14,575 bases of DNA from positions 1 to 14,575 of the forward strand of contig NZ_PSLG01000054.1 in NCBI RefSeq assembly GCF_040289485.1. The letters run 5' to 3'. Shown one piece after another: positions 6,189 through 13,395 of this stretch. Source of the stretch: Thermoflexus sp040289485. Lineage in GTDB: Bacteria; Chloroflexota; Anaerolineae; Thermoflexales; Thermoflexaceae. Both the position numbers and the translations under genes were made by a program. The notes below the pieces were generated by a model, which did not search any database, was not told the DNA's origin, and saw only the letters and a list, made by a program, of their open reading frames with translations. The first letter of the stretch is position 1, and each line of letters starts with the position of its first letter.

Positions 6189-7100
6189 TCAGGGCCCGCG
6201 GGGATAGCGATCGGCCAGGGCCTGCAGCCGACGCCGCGTCTCTCGCCACTGGATCTCGGAGAGGCCCAGTTTGCGGCGGAGGGCCTCGGGGTCCATCCCC
6301 CCTAGGAAATCCTGCAGCGCGCAGGTCCATCGCAGGGACTCGAACGAGAGGTGGTCCAGGCCGACGCGGGCGGCCACATCGTCCAGCACGTATTCCAAGT
6401 TGCGCGGCGTCCAGGGGAAAACGCGCCCCGCGATCCGATACTGCCGGAGGTATTCCTGGAACAGCGCTGGCCATTCGGGGGGCAGGGGGAGCCGGCGCTC
6501 CTTGTGGCGGTAGCGCGGATGGGTGTAACGGACCCACACCGCCGGCTCCTCGAACTCGAAATGGTCCAGGCGGAGGGCGGCCACCTCGCTTTTCTTGAGG
6601 CCGGTGTGGAGCAACAGCGTGATCAACGTCCGCGGCCGGGCGTCCCCCTCCCGCCGGATCGCCTCGGCGGCCTCCCGGACGGCCTGGATCTGGTCGGGGG
6701 TGAGGACCTCGGGGAGGGGCTCCGGGGCCTCGGGGTAGACCAGGCCCTCGGCGGGGTTGTAGGGGAGGACGCGGAGGTCCTCGTGCAGCCAGCGGAAGAA
6801 GGCCTTGAGGGAGGTGATGCGGCGCCGCAGCGATTTGGGGGAACAGGGCGCCCCCCGGCCACGCCGCAGCCAGTCGACGAAGGCGTTGAGATCCCGCAGG
6901 CCGACGGCCCCGATGGGCCGGCCATCGCCCAGGAAGCGGCCCAGCAGCCGCAGGTCATGGACGAAGAAATAGACGGTGTGCCGGGAGTAATCGCCGCCCC
7001 GCAGATGGGCCTCGAAGGCCGCACGGGCCTCCGCCAGCGGCGTCTCGGGTCGCAAGGGCGGCGGCGGGAGGGCCTCGAAGAGGCTGAGCTGTCGGGGCAT
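6189..7100 (-). CDS. XerC/D-like tyrosine-recombinase-fold protein, probably catalytically inactive
   Basis: The 303-residue protein has the layout of a Xer-type recombinase: an N-terminal SAM-like core-binding domain (about 24-125, with SLRRRITSLKAFFRWL near 90-105) and a C-terminal catalytic-fold domain from LTPDQIQAV. Of the catalytic set, the first Arg is Lys169 (HTGLKKSEVAALRL), the beta-hairpin Lys survives (RHKERRLPL, Lys200), and the His of HxxR is Glu254 (FESLR) while its Arg257 is kept. The LGH motif is LGL (278-280), and no Tyr is at the nucleophile position, where Trp285/Arg289 occur. It therefore probably binds DNA or partners without cutting. The start at 7100 has GGAGGAGG upstream. 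It lies 36 bases after terC on the same strand. No attachment sites or mobile-element genes are nearby. Confidence 0.75.
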   Translation of the reverse strand: MPRQLSLFEALPPPPLRPETPLAEARAAFEAHLRGGDYSRHTVYFFVHDLRLLGRFLGDGRPIGAVGLRDLNAFVDWLRRGRGAPCSPKSLRRRITSLKAFFRWLHEDLRVLPYNPAEGLVYPEAPEPLPEVLTPDQIQAVREAAEAIRREGDARPRTLITLLLHTGLKKSEVAALRLDHFEFEEPAVWVRYTHPRYRHKERRLPLPPEWPALFQEYLRQYRIAGRVFPWTPRNLEYVLDDVAARVGLDHLSFESLRWTCALQDFLGGMDPEALRRKLGLSEIQWRETRRRLQALADRYPRGP

Positions 7101-7136
7101 CGCGGATCCTCCTCCCCATGCCCTCCGCGGGCCGGG

Positions 7137-8111
7137 TCAACGCCGCGCCTTCCCCTTCGCCGGCTCCTCGCCCAGCGGGAAGGCGCCGGCGTGGGCTTTC
7201 TCGTGGCGCTCGGCGGCCCATGAGGTCAGCCCGCTGACCAGTAGGACCGAGATCACCACCCCCAGGGAGAGGGCGGGCGGAACCTTCACCAGGTCCGAGA
7301 GCAGCATCTTGACGCCGATGTAAACCAGGATGAGGGAGAGGCCGAGGTGGAGATAGCGGAGGCGTTGGATCAGGCCAGCCAGCACGAAGTAAAGGGCCCG
7401 CAGGCCCAGGATGGCGAAGATGTTCGAGGTGTAGGCGATGAACAGCTCCGGGGTGATGGCCAGGACGGCCGGCACCGAGTCCAGGGCGAACATCACATCG
7501 GTGCTCTCGATCACCAGCAGGGTTAAGAGCAGGGGCGTGGCCATCCAGCGCCCGTCCTCCCGCACCAGGAAGCGCTGGCCGCGGTAGTCCGGCGCGATGG
7601 GGAGGAAGCGCCGGGCGAGGCGCAGGACCGGGTTATGCTCCGGGCGCACCTCCTCCTCCACCCGACGGGCCAGGCGGATCCCGGCGTAGACCAGGAAGGC
7701 GCCGAAGACGTAAACCATCCCGTGGAACGCCTGCAGCAATTGCACGCCGGCGAAGATGAACGTGGCGCGCATGGCCACGGCGCCCAGGATGCCCCAGAAC
7801 AGGACCCGATGCTGATAGGCCGCGGGGACGCCGAAGTAGGCGAAGATCACGGCGAAGACGAAGAGGTTGTCGACGCTGAGGGATTTCTCGACCAGATAGG
7901 CGGTCAGGAAGTGCAGCGCCGGCTCGGGGCCCCAGGCGAGGAGGATGAAGGCGTTGAAGACCAGGCCGGTCAGGATCCAGACGACGCTACAGGCGATGGC
8001 CTCCTTGAGACAGACCTCATGGGCGTTGCGATGGAACACGCCCAGATCGACAGCCAGCATGGCGATCACGACGGCGTGGAAGAGCAGCCAGGCCCACAAC
8101 GGGAACGTCAT
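7137..8111 (-). CDS. TerC/Alx-family integral membrane protein, probable Mn2+ exporter
   Basis: TerC-family proteins are polytopic membrane proteins; Alx and related members export Mn2+. The 324-residue product has about nine hydrophobic segments and both family signatures: VEKSLSVDNLFVF (74-86) and LVIESTDVMFALDSVPAV (199-216), with acidic residues Glu75, Asp81, Glu202, Asp205 and Asp211 inside the membrane. A basic cytoplasmic loop (about 146-190) separates the two halves, which look like internal repeats. The start at 8111 has TGGAGG about ten bases upstream. The ATPase gene with the Mn2+ riboswitch ends 159 bases upstream on the same strand, and TerC genes are common yybP-ykoY targets, so Mn2+ efflux is a well-supported inference. 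No second riboswitch was recognised in the 159-base gap. Confidence 0.9.
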   Translation of the reverse strand: MTFPLWAWLLFHAVVIAMLAVDLGVFHRNAHEVCLKEAIACSVVWILTGLVFNAFILLAWGPEPALHFLTAYLVEKSLSVDNLFVFAVIFAYFGVPAAYQHRVLFWGILGAVAMRATFIFAGVQLLQAFHGMVYVFGAFLVYAGIRLARRVEEEVRPEHNPVLRLARRFLPIAPDYRGQRFLVREDGRWMATPLLLTLLVIESTDVMFALDSVPAVLAITPELFIAYTSNIFAILGLRALYFVLAGLIQRLRYLHLGLSLILVYIGVKMLLSDLVKVPPALSLGVVISVLLVSGLTSWAAERHEKAHAGAFPLGEEPAKGKARR

Positions 8112-8270
8112 CGGGCTTCAACCTCCAGGTCCCCTCGATGGTCTCGATGCATCGGGGCCCTCCCCTCTATTTTCCGCCCATCGGCTGGGATCGCCCAATC
8201 CGGAGGTTGACCAGGGCCGCCCCGGCGATCCAAGAGGAGGGAGGTCCAGCGCCCCTGAAGCCGTCTTGGG

Positions 8271-10974
8271 TTACGAAGGCAACGGCCCCAGCCAGCCCCG
8301 GCGCTCCGCGGCCTTCACCCATTCCAAAACCGGCACGACGGTCGTCGCCGCCGCGAGGACGATGGCCCAGTCGATCGGCGGCAGGGGATAGATCTGGAAG
8401 GCCTCCCGCAGGAAGGGCACGTAGATCAGCAGGAGCAACATCATCGTCTCCCACAGGATCGCGCGGTTCAGCCAGCGGTTGGCGAAGGGGCGCCGCAGGA
8501 CCGAGTGGCGGTCCGAGCGGAAATTGTAGGCTTTGAAGAACTGGATCAGCACCAGGGAGACGAAGGCCATGGTCATCGCCTCCGGCAGGCCCCGGCCGGA
8601 GCCCAGGGCCCAGGCGAAGAGGGAGAGGTTGACCAGGGCCGACCACAGGCCGCCGGCCAGCATCAGGGCGACCACCGGACGGGTGAAGATCCCCGCCCGA
8701 GGAGGGCGCGGCGGCCGCCGCATGAGGTCCTCCTCCGGCGGGTCCACGGCCAGGGCCAGGGCGGGCAGGCCGTCGGTGGCCAGGTTGACATACAGGATCT
8801 GGGCGGCGGTCAGCGGCAGCGGCAGGCCGGCCAGGCTGGCGCCGGCCATCAGCAGGATCTCTCCGACATTGGAGGAGAGCAAATACATGAGATATTTCTT
8901 GATGTTGTTGAAGATCGTCCGCCCCTCCTCGACGGCAGCCACGATGGAGGCGAAGTTGTCGTCGAGCAGGACGATGTCCGCCGCCTCTTTGGAGACGTCG
9001 GTCCCGGTGATCCCCATGGCCACCCCGATGTCGGCCTTCTTCAGGGCTGGGGCGTCGTTGACACCGTCGCCGGTCATGGCCACGATGTGCCCTTTCTTCT
9101 GCAGGGCCGTCACCACCCGCAGCTTGTGGGCCGGTGAGACACGGGCGTAGACCGCGATGTCCTCCACTTGGGCCTCGAAGGCCGCGTCATCCATGGCGTC
9201 CAGTTGGGCCCCGGTGATCACCCGGCCCCTCTGCAGCAGGCCCAGTTCCCGGGCGATGGCCTCGGCGGTGTGGGGATGGTCGCCGGTGATCATCACCACC
9301 CGGATGCCGGCCTCCTGGCACTTCCGGATGGCCTCCCGGGCCTCGGGGCGCGGCGGGTCGATCATCCCCACCAGCCCCAGGAAGGTCATCCCTTCCTCCG
9401 CGTCCTCGGGGCGGGCGTCGGCCTTGTCGGCGACGGCCAGCACCCGCAGGGCCTCCCCGGCCATCGCCCGCGCCACCTCCAGGATCTGCTCCCGGCCCGC
9501 CGGGGTCAGGGGGACCTCCCCGGCCTCCGTGAGCAGCCGCGCGCATCCCTCCAGGATCACCTCGGGCGCCCCCTTGGCCGCCGCGAAGACCCCATCCGGC
9601 CCCCGGTGGAGGGTGGTCATCCGCTTGCGCTCTGCGGTGAAGGGGATCTCGTGAACGCGGGGGAAGCGGGCCTCCAGGTCTTCCACCGCCAGGCCGGCCT
9701 TGGCCGCCGCCACCACCAGGGCGACCTCCGTGGGATCCCCCTGGGCCTGCCAGCGGCCCTCCTCAGGGCGGAAGCGCAGGCGGGCGTCGGAGGCCAGGGC
9801 GGCCNNNNNNNNNNNNNNNNAACCGCCGCAGCGGCTCCGAGGGCGGCGTCGGGACGCCCGCCAGGAGGAACGCGCCCTCCGGCGCGTAGCCGGCCCCCGT
9901 GACTTCCCAGGTCTGTCCGCATAGGAAGATCCTCCGCACCGTCATCTCGTTCTTGGTCAGGGTGCCTGTCTTGTCCGTGCCGATGACCGTGGTGCTGCCC
10001 AGGGTCTCCACGGCGGGGAGGCGGCGCACCAGGGCGTTGCGCCGCACCATGCGCTGCACCCCCAGGGCCAGGGAGATGGTGACCACCGCCGGCAGGGCCT
10101 CGGGCACCACCGCCACGGCCAGGGCCAGGCCGAACAGGAGCATCTCCAGCCACGGTTGGCCCCGGATTAGGCCCAGGGCCACGATGAGGGCCACCACCCC
10201 CAGGGCGGCGCGGGCCAGGGCGTGGCCCACCCGATCCAGATTCTCCTGCAGCGGCGTCCGCCCCGTCTCGATGGTCTGCAGCATCCCGGCGATGCGCCCG
10301 AACTCGGTGCGCATCCCGGTGGCCACCACGATCCCTTTCCCCCGCCCGTAGGTCACCACCGTCCCCGCGTAGGCCATGTTCCGCCGGTCCCCCAGGGGGA
10401 TCTCCGGCACGGGGATGGGGTCCGTGTGCTTCTCCACCGGGACCGACTCCCCGGTCAGGACCGCCTCGTCGATCCGGAGGTGGACAGCCTCGAGGAGCCG
10501 GAGGTCGGCTGGCACCCGATCGCCGGTGTGCAGGACCACCACATCGCCGGGGACCAGTTCCCGGGCGGGGACTTCCTGGGGTTCCCCCTCCCGGAGGACG
10601 GTGGCGGTGGGGGCGGCGAGCCGGCGCAGGGCCTCCAGGGCCCGCTCGGCGCGGTATTCCTGGAGGAAGCCCAGCAGCACGGCGAAGAGGACGATGACGA
10701 TAATGACCACCGCCTCCGTCCCGTGCCCCAGGACAATCGAGAGGGCGGTGGCCGCCAGGAGGATGAGCACCAGCACGTTCCGGAACTGGGCCAGGAGGAT
10801 CGCCCACGGCGAGATCCGGCGGGCGGCCTCCAGTTCGTTGGGCCCGTAGACCCGGCGACGCCGGGCGGCCTCTGCGGGGGAGAGCCCGCGGGGATCCGCC
10901 TCCAGGGCGGCGAGGACCTCCGCGATGGAAAGGACATGCCACGGCTGAGAAAGCATCCCTCCCGTCTGGGCCAT
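8271..10974 (-). CDS. P2A-type cation-transporting ATPase (Ca2+/Mn2+), interrupted by an assembly gap
   Basis: It pumps divalent cations across the membrane at the cost of ATP. Seen in order: LVPGDVVVLHTGDRVPAD (140-157), the TGES actuator loop (174-177), PEALPAVVT in helix 4 (291-299), DKTGTLT with phosphorylated Asp334, then after the gap QGDPTEVAL, FTAERKRM, KGAPE, MITGDHPHTA, TGDGVNDAPALKKADIGVAMG split by its normal spacing, NVGEILL (helix 5) and NLATDGLPALAL (helix 6). The Glu292, helix-5 Asn/Glu and helix-6 Asn/Asp pattern is that of SERCA/PMR1-type Ca2+ pumps, several of which also carry Mn2+; the riboswitch upstream favours Mn2+. Length is about 900 residues, normal for P2A. The 16-base N run (9805-9820) does not keep the frame, while 15 or 18 would, so its length is not exact. 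Start 10974 has GGGAGG six bases upstream. Confidence 0.93.
9805..9820. other. Assembly gap of 16 undetermined bases inside the ATPase gene
   Basis: The bases are N. Upstream, the ATPase frame ends in PSEPLRR plus two bases. Downstream, the protein resumes as ALASDARLRF and then QGDPTEVAL in a frame that needs a gap length divisible by three. The stated 16 is therefore approximate, or an indel lies next to the gap. Only about five or six residues of the N-domain seem hidden. Confidence 0.95.
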
Positions 10975-11006
10975 CCAGAACCTCCCGGCACGCTTGGGTG
11001 TTCAGG

Positions 11007-11078
11007 AAACAAAAAGACCTTCCGCGGATGTCCGGCCGGGCGGGGTGGTCCCTCGCCCTGGGCATCGGCGGAAGGTCT
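11007..11078 (-). terminator. Intrinsic terminator of the Mn2+ riboswitch expression platform
   Basis: AGACCTTCCGC (11078-11068) pairs perfectly with GCGGAAGGTCT (11025-11015) over 11 bp, with a GC-rich 42-base interior, and is followed at once by TTTTTGTTT (11015-11007). It lies 32 bases before the ATPase start codon and overlaps the 3' strand of the aptamer's closing stem, as expected for a transcription-attenuating switch. Confidence 0.85.
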
Positions 11079-11187
11079 CGCAAGCCCGGATCCGGGCCGG
11101 CGGGACCGGGAAGGGCGCCAGAGCGCCGCTCCCGTGCTGACGGCCCCGCCACCGGGCCTTCAGCCCGGTCGCTACTCCCCTTCGGGC
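11007..11187 (-). promoter_or_regulatory. yybP-ykoY (Mn2+-sensing) riboswitch leader
   Basis: The leader has the conserved blocks of this riboswitch class in the right order on the minus strand: AAGGGGAGTAGCG (11182-11170), a GC stem ACCGGGC/GCCCGGT (11169-11151), CCGTCAGCACGG (11143-11132), a hairpin GCCCG-GATC-CGGGC (11096-11083) and TTGCGAGACCTTCC (11083-11070). The aptamer's closing stem can form between GAAGG (11183-11179) and CCTTC (11075-11071). The latter bases also form the 5' arm of the terminator, so the two structures exclude each other. By known behaviour of the class, Mn2+ binding holds the closing stem and lets transcription continue into the ATPase gene. It starts within 15 bases of the stop codon of the upstream phosphatase gene. 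Confidence 0.88.
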
Positions 11188-11193
11188 GCTTCC

Positions 11194-11222
11194 AGTTTAC
11201 CGGAGCGGGGGAGGTTCGTCAA
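11194..11222 (-). promoter_or_regulatory. Sigma-70-like promoter for the riboswitch/ATPase transcript, inside the 3' end of the phosphatase gene
   Basis: TTGACG (11222-11217) and TAAACT (11199-11194) are separated by exactly 17 bases. The -35 covers Val-Asp codons and the -10 overlaps the TAA stop of the phosphatase gene. A transcript starting about seven bases downstream, near 11187, would begin just before the first conserved riboswitch block (11182). Match and placement are good; it is not experimentally shown. Confidence 0.65.
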
Positions 11223-12210
11223 CGAAGTCCCCTCCCGGGGGCAGCGCCCGGGCGTTCCGGGCCGCCTGGGTGAGGACGCGGCGGTCGATCTCCTTCCCGT
11301 CCACCGTGATGAACCGGAAAACCAGGGTCGTGGCGTCGGCCTCGACCCACAGGGCCCCGTGCCGGGCCCAGTAGCGGACCTGGCTGCCGGGGACCGGGGT
11401 GCGGAACGGGTAACGGGCCGGATGGCCCCCCAGGCCGTTGACGAAGTAGACGATCCCATCCCGCTCGATGCGCTCATAACTGTGGTCGTGGCCGGCCAGG
11501 ACGGCGTGGGCCCCCCAGCGGGCGAAGGGCCACTGCAGGGCCGGGGTGGAGCCGTGAAGGCCGGAGGAGTAAGGCGGGTGATGGAGGACCACCAGCCGCC
11601 ACGGGGCGTCGGAGGCCTGCAGGCGCTCCCGCAGCCACCGGGCCTGTCGCGAGTCCGCGGTGATCCCATCGGGCTCCCGCGGATCGCTATCCAGGATGAA
11701 CAGGTGGACCGGCCCCCAGCGCACGTCGTAATACCGCTCGTTCCCGGGCAGGGTGAAGTAATCCCGGAAGGGGCGGGCGCCGGGGCTCTCCCAGTCGTGG
11801 TTCCCCAGGGCTGGGAAAAAGCGGTTGCGGTCGGCCCCCGGCCCGTAGCGCCCCCGATAGGGCGCGATGAACCCGTGGTAATACGGGCCGATGTTCCCGT
11901 CGATGGTCGCCGCCTCGCCGCGGGGGTAGTTGTTGTCGCCGGTGGTGACGATGAAATCCGGCGCCCAGCCCCGCACCAGCGCTGCCACCGCCGCCGCCGC
12001 CGGACCCGCCTGTCCGTAGTCCCCGATCACCGCGAAGCGGACCCGTTCGGTCGCCGGGGCCGGCGTAGGCGAGGGTCGTGGGGTCGGAGAAAGGGTTCGT
12101 GCGGGCGAGGTCACGGCCCCGGCGGCCGAGAACGCCACGGGGGCGCAAGCAGCCAGGAGGAGGAGCCCCAGCCCCCACCGCCGCACCCCAGAAACGCCTC
12201 CTGCCCCCAT
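11197..12210 (-). CDS. Secreted lipoprotein metallophosphatase, purple-acid-phosphatase-like (calcineurin fold)
   Basis: A metal-dependent phosphoesterase expected outside the membrane. Residues 1-30 form a lipoprotein signal with lipobox LAAC (Cys22), followed by a Ser/Thr/Pro linker (about 35-53). The metallophosphoesterase motifs follow in order: FAVIGDYGQ (59-67), TTGDNNY (89-95), PALGNHDW (133-140), LVVLHHPPYSS (206-216) and LAGHDHSYER (238-247). The Asp-x-Tyr in the first motif and the final GHDHSYER are typical of tartrate-resistant acid phosphatase/PAP-like enzymes, but the natural substrate is unknown. ATG 12210 has GAGAGGG upstream and lies 12 bases after the peptidase stop, so the two are probably co-transcribed. 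The end of the gene carries the promoter for the Mn2+ riboswitch. Confidence 0.88.
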   Translation of the reverse strand: MGAGGVSGVRRWGLGLLLLAACAPVAFSAAGAVTSPARTLSPTPRPSPTPAPATERVRFAVIGDYGQAGPAAAAVAALVRGWAPDFIVTTGDNNYPRGEAATIDGNIGPYYHGFIAPYRGRYGPGADRNRFFPALGNHDWESPGARPFRDYFTLPGNERYYDVRWGPVHLFILDSDPREPDGITADSRQARWLRERLQASDAPWRLVVLHHPPYSSGLHGSTPALQWPFARWGAHAVLAGHDHSYERIERDGIVYFVNGLGGHPARYPFRTPVPGSQVRYWARHGALWVEADATTLVFRFITVDGKEIDRRVLTQAARNARALPPGGDFVDEPPPLR

Positions 12211-12222
12211 CGCCAGGCCCTC

Positions 12223-13395
12223 TCACCGGTCCGGCGCCCGGTCGATGGCGGCCAGCAGGGCCCATACGAAGGCCTCGGTCCGGGCCAGGACGTCCGGGTC
12301 CAGGTTCTCCAGGACGTCCGAGGGCTGGTGCCAGTGGGGGAGCACCCCGTCCGGCCGAAGGTTCACCAGGGAGAGAACCCGCCAGCCGGCTCGCGCGGCC
12401 GGTGCCCCGTCCGTATACGCGCCCCGGAAGTTCGGCCAGCGATAGGCGCCCAGTTCGGGCCGCTCCCGGGCGACCCGCTCCGCCAGGGCCAGCAGGGCCG
12501 GATCGCTCCGGAAGGGCACCAGCATCGTCTCCTGGACCAGAAAACAGGGGCCGCTCCCGGGCCCCCCCACCGTGTCCAGGACGATGAAGAAGGGGCGGCC
12601 CAGGTCGGCGTGGCGACGGACGAAGTCCGCCGCTCCATAGGCACCGACCTCCTCGCAGCCGGTGCACAGGGCCCACACCTCGGTCTGTTCCAGGGGCTCC
12701 CGACGGAGCCGTTCCGCCAGGGCCAGCACCAGGCCGGCACCCGTGGCGTTGTCGTTGGCTCCCGGTGTGTAGGGGGTGAGATCCGCCTGGACCGCCATGG
12801 CGAAGACGGCGGCGAGCAGGAGGGCTGGGAGGGCCGCCGGGCCGCCCCAGGCCAGGTTCCCGGTGACGGCGCCGAGCAGGAACAGCAGCCCCATCCCGAC
12901 GGCCCCAGGGAGCCCCCAGGTCACCAAGGCCCGGTAGATCCTCAGCGCCTGCAGGGAGGAGAACGCCCAGGGCGTGCGGTGGGTATCCAGATGGCCGCAC
13001 AGGATCACCCGCCGCCGGGCCGGGCCGGCCGGCGGCAGGACCGCGTAGACGTTCTGGCTCCAGCCCTTTGGGACCAGCAGGCGCAGCGGGTTGGGGGTGA
13101 AGGTGAGTTCCAGGGCGGTGCAGGCCACCAGGAAGAAGACCCCCAGGGCGGCGAGCCAGCGCCCGGCCGGCCCGCCGAGGAAGAAGAGCGGGAGCATCAG
13201 CAGCATCCCCCCGGTGGCGACGGCGAAGGGGCGCCACGCGGAGGTGGCGCTGCGGAACCGCTCCACCCGGGGCTCCAGCCCCAGGTCCTGGAAGACGCGG
13301 GCGGCGTATTCCGCCGCCGCTCGCTCCTGGGCCGTGGTGCTGCCGCGGGGCCCCAGGGTCCCCGCGAGGTAAGCCACGTGGTCCATCACCGGCAT
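12223..13395 (-). CDS. M28-family metallopeptidase with membrane helices
   Basis: A zinc aminopeptidase-type fold anchored in the membrane. The co-catalytic metal ligands of the M28 family are visible: GHLDT (His135, Asp137), ANDNATG (Asp215, the bridging Asp), GCEEVG (Glu248/Glu249), LDTVGG (Asp274) and HWHQPSD (His354/His356). Two hydrophobic blocks, about 57-95 and 160-203, are inserted before and just after the first motif and probably form two helices each, which soluble M28 enzymes lack. The N-terminal region (YAARVFQDLGLEPRVERF) is the normal M28 start. The substrate is unknown. The ATG at 13395 has GGAGCGGGG upstream; a second ATG three codons later is possible. It follows the AOR gene closely and precedes the phosphatase gene by 12 bases. 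Confidence 0.88.
   Translation of the reverse strand: MPVMDHVAYLAGTLGPRGSTTAQERAAAEYAARVFQDLGLEPRVERFRSATSAWRPFAVATGGMLLMLPLFFLGGPAGRWLAALGVFFLVACTALELTFTPNPLRLLVPKGWSQNVYAVLPPAGPARRRVILCGHLDTHRTPWAFSSLQALRIYRALVTWGLPGAVGMGLLFLLGAVTGNLAWGGPAALPALLLAAVFAMAVQADLTPYTPGANDNATGAGLVLALAERLRREPLEQTEVWALCTGCEEVGAYGAADFVRRHADLGRPFFIVLDTVGGPGSGPCFLVQETMLVPFRSDPALLALAERVARERPELGAYRWPNFRGAYTDGAPAARAGWRVLSLVNLRPDGVLPHWHQPSDVLENLDPDVLARTEAFVWALLAAIDRAPDR

Noticed and set aside
6351..7223. Plus-strand open frame opposite the recombinase-like gene
   Set aside because: Its Gly/Gln/Glu-rich translation has no domain, and the minus strand has a good start, ribosome binding site and family fold.
8188..8231. Inverted repeat GGATCGCC/GGCGATCC between the ATPase and terC genes as a terminator or second riboswitch
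   Set aside because: The stem is only 8 bp with a 28-base interior and no U-tract, and the conserved yybP-ykoY blocks are absent; it may be chance in GC-rich DNA.
9617..11152. Long alternative minus-strand frame over the ATPase start and riboswitch
   Set aside because: It would encode Pro/Gly/Arg-rich sequence through the riboswitch and overlap the ATPase, whose motifs are unambiguous.
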